In this document: piece after piece, positions 1 through 8,805 of the stretch
Numbering within the stretch: the first letter of the stretch is position 1
Layout: every line of letters begins with the position of its first letter
Source: Roseibium album
GTDB taxonomy: Bacteria; Pseudomonadota; Alphaproteobacteria; Rhizobiales; Stappiaceae
DNA: 64,000 bases
Assembly: GCF_001404515.1 (NCBI RefSeq)
Contig: NZ_CXWE01000006.1
Coordinates: 372,001 to 436,000, forward strand
Direction of reading: 5' to 3'
Program-made: the position numbers and the translations under genes
The notes under the pieces: generated by a model
What the model saw: only the letters and a program-made list of their open reading frames with translations
Told to the model about the DNA's origin: nothing
Database searches by the model: none

Positions 1-1431
1 CCGCACAATGCGGAAGCGGAACGTCAGCTTCTGGGTGCGATTCTCGTCAACAACGAAACCTTTTATCGGGTCTCCGACTTTTTGGAGCCACTTCATTTTT
101 TCGTGCCATCGCATCACGACATCTACGAAAAGATCAGCCACCTGATTCGGGCCGGCAAGACGGCTTCTCCAATCACGCTGAAAACCTTCTATCCCGCAGA
201 CGCAAAGATAGCGGACCTGTCCGCGACGCAGTTTCTGCTGCGTCTTGCCGGTGATGCGGCCTCGATCATCAACGCGGAAGACTACGGACGAACCATCTAT
301 GACCTCGCCATTCGCAGGAACCTCATCCGGATTGGCGAAGACATGGTCAATATCGCTTTTGATGCCCCGATAGATGTGCCGCCGGGTCAGCAAATCGACG
401 ATGCTGAACGCAGGCTGTTTGAACTTGCCGAAACCGGCCGCAGCGAGGGTGGTTTCGTAGCTTTTGGCGATGCGCTTACCGAAACAATCGAAATGGCGCA
501 TGCCGCCTACAATCGTGAAGGTGCCCTTTCGGGAACGTCCACCGGCCTGAGGGAGCTGGACAAACTCATGGGCGGGTTGCAGCAATCCGATCTGATCGTT
601 CTTGCCGGTCGTCCGGCAATGGGGAAAACCTCGCTTGCCACAAACATCGCCTACAACATCGCACAGGCGTTCAAATCGGAAGAACAACAGGATGGTTCGG
701 TCAAGACCGTCAATGGCGGCGTGGTCGGCTTCTTCTCACTCGAAATGTCCGCAGAGCAGCTCGCGACACGTATAATTTCCGAACAGGCGGAGATCTCGTC
801 TTCCAAGATCCGTCGTGGAGACATTACGGAAGCAGAATTTGAAAAACTTGCCGCGTGTGCCCAGACAATGCAGTCAGTGCCGCTGCATGTCGACCAAACG
901 GGCGGTATCTCCATCGCTTCCCTGGTGGCGAAGGCACGCAGGCTGAAACGCCAGCGCGGCCTCGACCTGCTTGTGGTCGACTATATCCAGTTGTTGTCGG
1001 GGTCCGCCAAGAACACAGGCAACCGGGTACAGGAGATCACCGAAATCACTACCGGCCTGAAAGCACTGGCCAAGGAACTCAACGTTCCGATCATTGCGCT
1101 TTCTCAGCTGTCCCGCCAGGTCGAATCTCGTGACGACAAACGCCCGATGATGTCTGATCTTCGCGAATCGGGATCCATCGAGCAGGATGCCGACGTGATC
1201 CTGTTCGTTTACAGGGAAGAATATTACCTTTCCAAGACCGAGCCCGAGATCGGGTCACCTGAATATGCAGCTTGGGAATCCAAGCACGAGGCTGCAAGAG
1301 GCAAGGCAGAAGTGATCATCGCCAAGCAGCGACACGGTCCTACGGGGACGGCGAATCTCCACTTCCAGGGCGAGTTCACCCGGTTCTCCGATCTGGCTGA
1401 GGATGACCATCTGCCGGAGCGCTACGAATAG
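1..1431 (+). CDS. dnaB: Replicative DNA helicase DnaB (5' end outside window)
   Basis: Hexameric helicase that unwinds DNA at the replication fork and recruits primase. The reading frame is open from base 1, so the start lies upstream; 477 residues are visible, against roughly 490-500 for the family. The N-terminal primase-interacting domain covers about visible residues 1-125, followed by a linker and the RecA-like domain. Walker A GRPAMGKTS begins at visible residue 203; the Walker B region LLVVDYIQLL and the DLRESGSIEQDAD motif follow. A short hydrophilic insert (QDGSVKTVNGG) sits after the Walker A helix. It heads the dnaB-alr-radA-cvpA-purF order typical of Hyphomicrobiales. No inteins or breaks seen. 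Confidence 0.96.
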   Translation, partial: PHNAEAERQLLGAILVNNETFYRVSDFLEPLHFFVPSHHDIYEKISHLIRAGKTASPITLKTFYPADAKIADLSATQFLLRLAGDAASIINAEDYGRTIYDLAIRRNLIRIGEDMVNIAFDAPIDVPPGQQIDDAERRLFELAETGRSEGGFVAFGDALTETIEMAHAAYNREGALSGTSTGLRELDKLMGGLQQSDLIVLAGRPAMGKTSLATNIAYNIAQAFKSEEQQDGSVKTVNGGVVGFFSLEMSAEQLATRIISEQAEISSSKIRRGDITEAEFEKLAACAQTMQSVPLHVDQTGGISIASLVAKARRLKRQRGLDLLVVDYIQLLSGSAKNTGNRVQEITEITTGLKALAKELNVPIIALSQLSRQVESRDDKRPMMSDLRESGSIEQDADVILFVYREEYYLSKTEPEIGSPEYAAWESKHEAARGKAEVIIAKQRHGPTGTANLHFQGEFTRFSDLAEDDHLPERYE

Positions 1432-1588
1432 TCAGTCATTCACACCTGGACCGAACGCACTGTGATATTGCGTCATTTAGCACCGAGCGCTTAGCTGCTC
1501 TGCGCGGTTCATGGGCGTATCGTCAATATCGTGCGAAGAAAAATATCATCGGCAGATCATAGATATTGGCTTGTACGTTTTGACAATT

Positions 1589-1603
1589 TTAAGTCATCTT
1601 TAA
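1589..1603 (+). promoter_or_regulatory. CtrA-type box upstream of the PilZ gene
   Basis: TTAAGTCATCTTTAA is an exact TTAA-N7-TTAA, the full consensus for the alphaproteobacterial cell-cycle and motility regulator CtrA. It lies in an AT-rich 237-bp intergenic stretch, about 65 bp before the PilZ start, a suitable distance for promoter control. A match of this length can occur by chance, so binding is inferred from position and gene type. Confidence 0.5.
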
Positions 1604-1668
1604 GCCTCGTTATTTACCCTAAGTAATCAATCATTAGAATTCGCCGATTTTTCTGGAAATGGATCATC

Positions 1669-1944
1669 GTGGTTTCACCGGTGCAAAAATTGTTGGAGGA
1701 AGCCAGGATCTTCCCCCGGAAGAACTGCAAGTGGCCCGGGATCCTCAGGCTCGAGAAGATTCACCAACCGTGTGTCGTCGAGGATATCAGTGCCGGTGGC
1801 TGCAGGATTGCAACCAAAACCAAAAACCTGAAGCAGAACGCAAAGGTCGTCCTTGAAGTTGAAAGCAAAAAACTGCGTTTTCACGGGGAAATACGCTGGA
1901 CCCGCACGGATGAGGCCGGCATCGAATTTCTCTATCAGGACTAA
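1669..1944 (+). CDS. PilZ domain c-di-GMP-binding protein
   Basis: A 91-residue single-domain PilZ protein, a class of cytoplasmic c-di-GMP receptors that usually act on motility or exopolysaccharide. Both ligand motifs are present: RxxxR as RIFPR (residues 13-17) and DxSxxG as DISAGG (residues 39-44), followed by the expected beta-barrel strands ending EIRWTRTDEAGIEF. The GTG at 1669 is the first usable in-frame start; the ATG at 1659 is in another frame. The gene stands alone between dnaB and alr with its own AT-rich upstream region and a CtrA-like box. Its partner is not identifiable from sequence. Confidence 0.8.
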   Translation: MVSPVQKLLEEARIFPRKNCKWPGILRLEKIHQPCVVEDISAGGCRIATKTKNLKQNAKVVLEVESKKLRFHGEIRWTRTDEAGIEFLYQD

Positions 1945-2117
1945 GGCGTCAGGACGCAAATGACGGGCGTTTTTACAACGCGCTGCCCGATCTAACACCC
2001 GCGATCACAGGCCGCGTCAATCTTCCATTTTTCAATTGGAACCGGGTCCGATCATTGCGGTAGAATACCACCTGATTCCACGGGAACATCCCAATCTACC
2101 GGAGCAAAATCAGGACT

Positions 2118-3260
2118 GTGCCCAATCGACTCGAAACCCCCTTCCATTCGGACCTCTATGGTGGACGCCTCACCATTGACCTGGGCGCGATTGCGCAAAA
2201 CTGGACTGCGTTGAAAAACAGGCTGGGAGACGCAACTGAATGTGCCGCCGCGATCAAGGCGGACGCCTATGGCATGGGCCAGGCCCAGGCCGGACAGGCG
2301 CTGTACGACGAAGGATGCCGAACCTTCTTCGTTGCCGTTCCGACAGAAGCGATCGCGTTAAGGCGCGTGCTTCCAGATGCGGTCATATATGCCCTGAACG
2401 GCCTGCTGCCCGGGACAATCGACCATTATCTCGAGCACCGTATCCGTCCGGTTCTGGGCTCGCATGCCGAACTGGTGGAATGGATAGACCTTTGCAAGGG
2501 TGCCGGTAGGTCATTTGACGCAGCGGTTCATGTCGATACCGGAATTCACCGGCTTGGACTATCGCCGAGTGAATTCACCGCGACGTTTTCAAAACCCGAT
2601 CAAATGGGTCCTTTCATTCCCTCGCTTCTCATGAGTCATCTGGCCTGCGGGTCCAACCCAACCCACGTGATGAATGATCATCAGCTCAGGCTATTCCGGG
2701 AGGTCACGGCTCCGCATGCTCACATTCGACGTTCTCTGGCGAACTCCGCAGGCGTTCTGATGGGTCCCGAGTTTCATTTCGATCTCGTGCGTCCCGGTAT
2801 TTCCCTTTACGGCGGTCAGGCGATCGAAAATGAACCCAATCCGATGAAACCGGTTGCCAAGGTAGAGGCCCGCATCATGATCGTGCGTGACGTACCGGAG
2901 GGTGACACGATCGGCTACGGCGCCAGTCACACGGCTGGCCGGCCACTCAAAAACGCCGTCGTTGCCGCTGGTTATGCCGACGGACTGCTCCGGGGCGCGA
3001 GTTCGACAGATAGCCGCCCGGGCGGGTTTGCGATGATCGGCGGTCACAAGGCCCCGATCCTCGGTCGGATCTCGATGGACATGATTACGCTTGACGTTAC
3101 CGACGTTCCCGATCATCTGGTCAGACGCGGCGCGTTTGTGGAAATGCTCGGACCCAATGTTGCAGCTGCGGACCTGGCAGCGTATGCCGAAACAATAGAC
3201 TATGAATATCTGACAAGCTTGGGGCAGCGCTTCGAGCGCATCTATCGCCCACTCAGCTAA
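2118..3260 (+). CDS. alr: Alanine racemase
   Basis: PLP-dependent interconversion of L- and D-alanine, supplying D-Ala for peptidoglycan. The PLP-binding Lys is K47 in AAIKADAYGMG, the second catalytic Tyr is about Y267 in GYGASHTAG, and the C-terminal RISMDMITLDVTDVP motif is present. Its 380 residues fit the family. The only in-frame start near the conserved N-terminus is GTG at 2118; a GGAG sits rather far upstream at about 2100. It is followed 11 bp later by radA, probably as one transcript. Confidence 0.94.
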   Translation: MPNRLETPFHSDLYGGRLTIDLGAIAQNWTALKNRLGDATECAAAIKADAYGMGQAQAGQALYDEGCRTFFVAVPTEAIALRRVLPDAVIYALNGLLPGTIDHYLEHRIRPVLGSHAELVEWIDLCKGAGRSFDAAVHVDTGIHRLGLSPSEFTATFSKPDQMGPFIPSLLMSHLACGSNPTHVMNDHQLRLFREVTAPHAHIRRSLANSAGVLMGPEFHFDLVRPGISLYGGQAIENEPNPMKPVAKVEARIMIVRDVPEGDTIGYGASHTAGRPLKNAVVAAGYADGLLRGASSTDSRPGGFAMIGGHKAPILGRISMDMITLDVTDVPDHLVRRGAFVEMLGPNVAAADLAAYAETIDYEYLTSLGQRFERIYRPLS

Positions 3261-3271
3261 CTGGAGATCCC

Positions 3272-4672
3272 ATGGCCCGGCGGTCCAGCTCTTTCGTCTG
3301 CCAGTCCTGTGGCGCAGTTACTGCCAAATGGGTCGGGCGCTGCGAGTCGTGCGGTGAATGGAACACGATTGTCGAGGAACAGACCGGTGGCGGGGTCGGG
3401 GGCGGTCCGCAACGTGCACCGCGTAGCAAGGGACGCGTTGTTCCGCTTGTAGGCCTGTCCGGTGACACGAAAGAAGCTCCCCGTATCCAGACAAATGTTG
3501 CGGAACTGGACCGGGTGACCGGAGGCGGCTTTGTTCGCGGCTCGGCGCTATTGGTCGGCGGTGATCCAGGCATTGGCAAATCCACGCTTCTGATTCAGGC
3601 TGCCGCACAGTTGGCAAATCTCGGACACAAGACCATCTATATTTCAGGCGAGGAAGCGATCGGACAGGTTCGCCTGCGTGCCGAACGCCTGGATCTTGCC
3701 AACGCTCCGGTCGCACTTGCCGCCGAAACCAGTGTCGAAGACATCCTTGCGACGCTTGAGGCTGACAAACCGCCCGCGATGCTGATCCTGGACTCAGTTC
3801 AAACCCTGTGGACCGATCAGGTAGAATCGCCACCAGGCACAGTGACCCAGGTCCGCGCCTCGGCGCAGGCCATGGTTCGCTATGCGAAGAAAAACGGCAC
3901 CACACTGGTACTTGTGGGTCATGTGACGAAGGACGGACAGATCGCCGGCCCACGTGTGGTGGAGCACATGGTCGACGCCGTGCTTTATTTTGAAGGTGAT
4001 GGTGCGCACCAATACCGGATCCTGCGCTCGGTGAAAAACCGCTTCGGCGCAACCGATGAAATCGGCGTTTTTGAAATGACCGGCAAGGGGTTGGCGGAAG
4101 TCTCCAATCCATCGGCGCTCTTTTTGGGAGACCGGTCAACATCGTCACCTGGTGCAGCCGTGTTTGCCGCACTCGAAGGGTCCAGACCGCTTCTCATTGA
4201 AATCCAGGCACTCGTTGCTCAATCGACGCTTGGAACACCCCGCAGGGCAGTGATCGGTTGGGACAGTGCGCGTCTTTCCATGATCCTTGCGGTTCTGGAA
4301 GCGCGGTGTGGTGTGCGGTTTTCCCAGCACGATGTTTACCTGAATGTGGCTGGCGGCCTTAAAATCAACGAACCGGGAGCCGATCTTGCAGTTGCAGCGG
4401 CATTGATATCATCGCTTAGCGGGCTTGCCCTTCCGGCCAATTGCGTCTATTTCGGCGAGGTCAGCCTGTCAGGTGCCATCCGGCCTGTCGCCCAGGCCCA
4501 GTCCAGGCTGAAAGAAGCGGAGAAACTCGGCTTCGATCAGGCGATATGTCCGGAGGGGAACCTCAAGGACGGTGCGGCATCGTCATTCAAGGCATCCGGC
4601 CTGTCGGAACTTGGGGACTTTGTCGCGAAACTCTCGGCTGAGGCTAGTGCGTCGAAGGGCGCAGAAGCATAA
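3272..4672 (+). CDS. radA: DNA repair protein RadA
   Basis: RecA-related ATPase that promotes branch migration during recombinational repair. It has a four-Cys zinc finger (C10, C13, C24, C27), Walker A GGDPGIGKST at residues 96-105, the RadA-specific KNRFG motif (KNRFGATDEIG) and a C-terminal Lon-protease-like domain (DLAVAAALISSLSG). The 466 residues match full-length family members. An AGGAG-like site (GGAG) lies 6 bp before the ATG. Located between alr and cvpA as in related genomes. Confidence 0.96.
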   Translation: MARRSSSFVCQSCGAVTAKWVGRCESCGEWNTIVEEQTGGGVGGGPQRAPRSKGRVVPLVGLSGDTKEAPRIQTNVAELDRVTGGGFVRGSALLVGGDPGIGKSTLLIQAAAQLANLGHKTIYISGEEAIGQVRLRAERLDLANAPVALAAETSVEDILATLEADKPPAMLILDSVQTLWTDQVESPPGTVTQVRASAQAMVRYAKKNGTTLVLVGHVTKDGQIAGPRVVEHMVDAVLYFEGDGAHQYRILRSVKNRFGATDEIGVFEMTGKGLAEVSNPSALFLGDRSTSSPGAAVFAALEGSRPLLIEIQALVAQSTLGTPRRAVIGWDSARLSMILAVLEARCGVRFSQHDVYLNVAGGLKINEPGADLAVAAALISSLSGLALPANCVYFGEVSLSGAIRPVAQAQSRLKEAEKLGFDQAICPEGNLKDGAASSFKASGLSELGDFVAKLSAEASASKGAEA

Positions 4673-4740
4673 TGCCCATGGGATCGGAATAGAGAATTCA
4701 GCTCTTTTTTGAGCACCAGACAAAGGGACTTTTCAGGAAC

Positions 4741-5352
4741 ATGCCGATAACCATTCTGGACGGACTGCTCTTGGCCATCATGTTCATTTCGGCGGTGCTT
4801 GCCATGATCCGGGGATTTGTCCGCGAAGTCCTTTCGATCGTCTCCTGGGTTGCAGCGGCGGCCGCGGCCTTTCTGCTCTATGAACGGGTCTTGCCCTACG
4901 CAAAACAGTACATAACTCATGATCTGGTAGCTGCCGGCGCTTCGGCCGCAGCTGTGTTTCTGGTGACACTGGTCATTGTCAGCTATATTACGATGCGGAT
5001 TTCGGATTTTGTGCTGGACAGCCGGATCGGTGCGCTGGATCGCACACTCGGCTTTGTGTTCGGCGCTGTACGCGGCCTTTTGTTGCTCGTCGTGGCGATG
5101 ATGTTCTTCAACTGGTTCGTCCAGCCTGATCAGCAGCCGGAATGGGTCTTGGACGCGAAGTCGAGACCTATCCTGCTTTCGATTGGCGAACGCCTTGTCG
5201 CCGTCCTGCCGGAGGATCCGGAAAAGGCGATCCTGGACAGAATACGCGATGCTGATCTGACGGGTAACAACGCCGGAGCACCATCCGAGGAGCCTGAATA
5301 CAGCGAAACCGAGCGTCAGGGCCTGGATCAGCTGACGAGCGACAACAACTGA
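4741..5352 (+). CDS. cvpA: CvpA family inner-membrane protein
   Basis: A 203-residue integral membrane protein. Four hydrophobic segments occupy about residues 5-25, 30-50, 62-85 and 100-122, with conserved G-F-VRE (MIRGFVREVLSIVSW) near the N-terminus and RTLGFVFGAVRGLL in the third/fourth segment, typical of CvpA. The C-terminal 60 residues are acidic and cytoplasmic. Family members were linked to colicin V export and envelope stress, and often precede purF, as here. The precise role is unknown. Confidence 0.88.
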   Translation: MPITILDGLLLAIMFISAVLAMIRGFVREVLSIVSWVAAAAAAFLLYERVLPYAKQYITHDLVAAGASAAAVFLVTLVIVSYITMRISDFVLDSRIGALDRTLGFVFGAVRGLLLLVVAMMFFNWFVQPDQQPEWVLDAKSRPILLSIGERLVAVLPEDPEKAILDRIRDADLTGNNAGAPSEEPEYSETERQGLDQLTSDNN

Positions 5353-5492
5353 CGCCGACAGAAGCGAAGACCTATCCGCACCGGCAGTTCGCATTACCGC
5401 GTGCCAAACGACAATGCTGCTTTCGCGAGGAGGCAGGCCAATTCAAAGTCTCGGGCCGCAATCTCTGTCGGCCGAAAAGAGGAGTGTTCGCC

Positions 5493-6965
5493 ATGACTGG
5501 CGGAACGGAAGTGGACGAGCTGTTTGATATGGATGGCGACACGCTTCGCGAAGAGTGCGGTGTCTTCGGCATTCTGGGACACGAGGACGCCAGCGCCCTC
5601 GCCGCCCTTGGTCTGCACGCCTTGCAACATCGGGGGCAGGAAGCAGCCGGTATAGTTACCTTCGACAATGATCAGTTCCGCGCAGAACGGCATCTGGGAC
5701 TTGTCGGCGATCACTTTTCCGATGCAGATACGATCGGGCGCCTGACCGGCCGTGCTGCCGTCGGTCACGTCCGGTACTCCACGACCGGCGAAACAATCCT
5801 GCGAAACGTACAGCCACTGTTTGCCGAACTCGATGGAGGCGGGATCGCGGTCTGCCACAACGGGAACTTCACAAACGCTCTCACGCTGAGGCGACAGTTG
5901 ATCCGCGACGGTGCGATCTGTCAGTCCACATCGGACTCCGAAGTCGTGCTCCAGCTGGTCGCCCGCTCCCGCAAGAACAAGATCGTCGACCGTTTCATTG
6001 AAGCGATCACGCAGATGGAAGGTGCCTACTCGCTCGTGGCGCTGACGTCCAAGAAGCTCATCGGCGCGCGGGATCCGCTTGGTATCCGTCCTCTCGTCCT
6101 CGGCGATCTGAACGGCGCGCCAATCCTGGCTTCAGAGACCTGTGCGCTTGATATCATCGGCGCGAAATTCATCAGGGAAGTCGAAAACGGTGAAGTGATC
6201 GTCTGTACGTCGACCGGCATCCAGTCCTTTTTTCCGTTCGGCAAACAGCAGGCACGGCCCTGCATCTTCGAATACATCTACTTTTCACGGCCGGACTCCG
6301 TTCTGAGTGGTCGCAGCGTCTACGATGTTCGCCGGGAAATGGGCAAGCAACTCGCGCGCGAAACCAGTGTTGAAGCCGATGTAATCGTACCGGTTCCCGA
6401 CAGTGGCGTTCCGGCCGCGATCGGATACAGCCAGGAAAGCGGCATTCCGTTCGAACTTGGTATCATCCGAAATCACTATGTCGGCAGGACATTCATCGAA
6501 CCAACGCAGCAGATCCGGGCGCTTGGTGTGAAGATGAAGCATTCGGCGAACCGGTCCCAGATCGAAGGCAAGCGCGTTGTTCTGGTCGACGACAGCCTCG
6601 TTCGCGGCACCACGTCGGTCAAGATCGTCCAGATGATACGTGAAGCCGGTGCCAAGGAAGTCCATTTCCGGCTTGCCAGCCCGCCGATCCGCTATTCCGA
6701 CTATTACGGGATCGATACGCCGGTCCGGGAAAAACTTCTGGCCGCCAAATACAGCCTCGAAGAAATGTGCGCATATATCGGCGCCGACAGTCTCGCGTTC
6801 CTGTCCGTCGACGGCATGTACAAGTCCATGGGGTATGACGGTCGCGATAACGAAAACCCGCAATTCACCGATCACGGATTTACCGGCGACTATCCGACGC
6901 CGCTGACGGATCTTTCCGAAGACCAGGAATTCATCAGCGCACCGCGCCTGGTGGAGGTCGGTTAA
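5493..6965 (+). CDS. purF: Amidophosphoribosyltransferase
   Basis: First committed step of purine synthesis: PRPP plus glutamine to phosphoribosylamine. The N-terminal Ntn amidohydrolase domain has the nucleophile Cys in EECGVFGI, so a short propeptide of about 21 residues must be removed for maturation. The C-terminal PRTase domain has the PRPP loop VVLVDDSLVRGTTS. I prefer ATG 5493 because an AGAGGAG site lies 8 bp upstream; the in-frame GTG at 5484 overlaps that site. The product is 490 residues. The next gene starts 10 bp after the stop. Confidence 0.95.
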   Translation: MTGGTEVDELFDMDGDTLREECGVFGILGHEDASALAALGLHALQHRGQEAAGIVTFDNDQFRAERHLGLVGDHFSDADTIGRLTGRAAVGHVRYSTTGETILRNVQPLFAELDGGGIAVCHNGNFTNALTLRRQLIRDGAICQSTSDSEVVLQLVARSRKNKIVDRFIEAITQMEGAYSLVALTSKKLIGARDPLGIRPLVLGDLNGAPILASETCALDIIGAKFIREVENGEVIVCTSTGIQSFFPFGKQQARPCIFEYIYFSRPDSVLSGRSVYDVRREMGKQLARETSVEADVIVPVPDSGVPAAIGYSQESGIPFELGIIRNHYVGRTFIEPTQQIRALGVKMKHSANRSQIEGKRVVLVDDSLVRGTTSVKIVQMIREAGAKEVHFRLASPPIRYSDYYGIDTPVREKLLAAKYSLEEMCAYIGADSLAFLSVDGMYKSMGYDGRDNENPQFTDHGFTGDYPTPLTDLSEDQEFISAPRLVEVG

Positions 6966-6975
6966 GAGACATAGC

Positions 6976-7701
6976 ATGACACAAGACTTTGACGGTCGGA
7001 TCGCACTGGTGACCGGCGCCTCTCGCGGTATTGGCTATCAGATCGCAAAACAACTCGGTGAACGCGGCGCACATGTCATCGCACTCGCCCGGACCGTCGG
7101 CGGTCTGGAAGATCTCGACGACGAGATCAAGGCAGCAGGCGGCCAGACGACACTGGTGCCCGTGGACCTGATGGATTTCGATGCACTCGACCGGCTTGGC
7201 GCCGCCATTTTCGAGCGCTGGAAGAAACTCGACATTCTTGTCGGCAATGCCGGAATGCTCGGAGTTCTATCCCCCCTCGGCCATATCAGTCCGAAAGACT
7301 TTGAAAAGGTCATGGCTGTGAACGTCACAGCAAACTGGCGCCTCGTCCGGTCGCTGGACCCGTTGCTGCGCCAGTCGGATGCTGGTCGGGCATTGTTCCT
7401 GACCTGTGTCCAGGCACAAACGCGCACCGCGTTCTGGGGCTTGCAATCAATCAGCAAGTCCGCTGTTGAAGCAATGGCCAGAACCTGGGCAAATGAAAGC
7501 CTTCAAACTGCGATGAAAATCAACCTCGCTGACCCGGGCCCCACGCGAACAGGCCTTCGCGCCAAGACCATGCCAGGCGAAGCACCGGAGAACCTGCCGA
7601 CAACCCAAGTGGTTGCAGCGGACCTTGTCGAACTGCTGAAACCCGAAATCTTTCGGACAGGTGAGCTTTATGACCGTATCAGCGGCGAGTGGACGAGCTA
7701 G
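6976..7701 (+). CDS. SDR-fold protein lacking the catalytic Ser and Tyr
   Basis: A 241-residue short-chain dehydrogenase/reductase-fold protein in the purF operon, a position where Hyphomicrobiales commonly have an SDR. The Rossmann motif TGASRGIG is intact near residue 15, and a NNAG-like GNAG follows. The active site is degenerate: the Lys of YxxxK is present (K161), but the Tyr position is Gln157 (QSISK) and the Ser 13 residues earlier is Cys144 (LTCVQAQ). Cofactor binding is therefore likely but ordinary dehydrogenase chemistry is doubtful. It may have become a binding or regulatory protein. No frameshift or stop is present. Confidence 0.85.
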   Translation: MTQDFDGRIALVTGASRGIGYQIAKQLGERGAHVIALARTVGGLEDLDDEIKAAGGQTTLVPVDLMDFDALDRLGAAIFERWKKLDILVGNAGMLGVLSPLGHISPKDFEKVMAVNVTANWRLVRSLDPLLRQSDAGRALFLTCVQAQTRTAFWGLQSISKSAVEAMARTWANESLQTAMKINLADPGPTRTGLRAKTMPGEAPENLPTTQVVAADLVELLKPEIFRTGELYDRISGEWTS

Positions 7702-7770
7702 GTTTCATCCTTCGCAGATGGTGTATTGAGGCACTGCCGGATCCAAGCCGGAATGCGAGAGCAGCACTTT

Positions 7771-8385
7771 ATGCGCAAGAACACGAAAGCAATCGCCTGG
7801 GACTTCGATGGCGTCCTCAATCGCAATGTCATCGGAGGCAAGTTCGTCTGGTCCGAAACACTGGAAGAAGACCTCGGAATACCGTTGAAGGACTTTCAGG
7901 AGGGCATATTCAATCGGACTTTCATGCAAGTCATTTCCGGAAAGACAGACCTGAAAGACCATATACGGGATTGGTTGTGCAGGCAAGATCACCCACATAC
8001 TGCAGATGCAATTCTGACCTACTGGTTTGCGAAGGACGACCTTCAAGATCCGCTTACCTGTGGCCTTGTTGAACGACTTCGTCTGACAGGGATCCGTCAG
8101 GTTGTCGCGACAAACAACGAACATCACCGCACAACATACATCGAGAGGACCTCAGGTTTTTCGGACCGTGTCGACAGGGTTTTCTCTTCAGGGCGGATTG
8201 GCCATGCAAAGCCGGATGCGGCGTTCTTCCAACATGTCAGCACATCTCTCGATCTTCCTCCGGAAGATATGCTGTTAATCGATGACAGCTCGGCAAACAT
8301 CGCGGCAGCGCGCTCACTCGGCTGGGACGGCTTTCATTTTACGGAAGAAACCAGGACCGAGCTTGCATCCTTTCTCGGCCTTTGA
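7771..8385 (+). CDS. HAD-superfamily hydrolase, subfamily IA
   Basis: Probable phosphatase of 204 residues. HAD motif I is DFDGVLN (nucleophile D11, acid/base D13), motif II is the Thr in VVATNNEHH, motif III Lys is in HAKPDAAFF, and motif IV is LLIDDSSANIAAA. A helical cap lies between motifs I and II, as in subfamily IA. The start could be ATG 7771 (GAGAG about 9 bp upstream), ATG 7753 or TTG 7726; the shortest gives the normal distance to motif I. Substrate unknown. It lies between the SDR and a glyoxalase-like gene. Confidence 0.82.
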   Translation: MRKNTKAIAWDFDGVLNRNVIGGKFVWSETLEEDLGIPLKDFQEGIFNRTFMQVISGKTDLKDHIRDWLCRQDHPHTADAILTYWFAKDDLQDPLTCGLVERLRLTGIRQVVATNNEHHRTTYIERTSGFSDRVDRVFSSGRIGHAKPDAAFFQHVSTSLDLPPEDMLLIDDSSANIAAARSLGWDGFHFTEETRTELASFLGL

Positions 8386-8427
8386 AAGCATGTAGCCTTT
8401 CCTATCAGCGGTACAGGAGGCCGTTCC

Positions 8428-8799
8428 ATGCAACTCGGTGCGTTTTCAATCAGCCTGACGGTCAAGGACCTTCAGAAATCAAAAGCCTTTTATGAAGGTC
8501 TCGGCTTCTCGGACCTGGGCGGATCGGGCGCGGACGGCTGGGCAATCCTGAAAAACGGGGACACCGTCATCGGTCTGTTCCAGGGCATGTTTGAAAAGAA
8601 CATGCTGACCTTCAATCCGGGCTGGGACCAGGGTGCGCAAAAACTCGACACCTTTCAGGACATCCGTGAACTCCAGCAGCAATTGAAGTCCAAAGGTTAT
8701 GCCTTTGAGGCAGAAGCGGACGAATCGACCACCGGTCCGGCCAGTTTCGTGCTGATCGATCCGGACGGAAACCCGGTGCTTGTCGACCAGCACGTCTGA
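8428..8799 (+). CDS. VOC (glyoxalase/bleomycin-resistance) family protein
   Basis: A 123-residue single-domain member of the vicinal-oxygen-chelate superfamily. The start FSISLTVKDLQKSKAFYEGLGF and the end VLIDPDGNPVLVDQ are the two beta-alpha-beta-beta-beta halves of such a protein; the GNP in the last strand is conserved. The substrate cannot be deduced. A strong AGGAGG lies 7-8 bp before the ATG. The gene ends 6 bp from the convergent phosphatase gene, with no obvious terminator between them. Confidence 0.82.
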   Translation: MQLGAFSISLTVKDLQKSKAFYEGLGFSDLGGSGADGWAILKNGDTVIGLFQGMFEKNMLTFNPGWDQGAQKLDTFQDIRELQQQLKSKGYAFEAEADESTTGPASFVLIDPDGNPVLVDQHV

Positions 8800-8805
8800 C
8801 ACTTG

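Noticed and set aside
4537..5394. Long minus-strand frame opposite cvpA
   Set aside because: Antisense shadow: cvpA has clear membrane segments and conserved motifs, the other frame does not.
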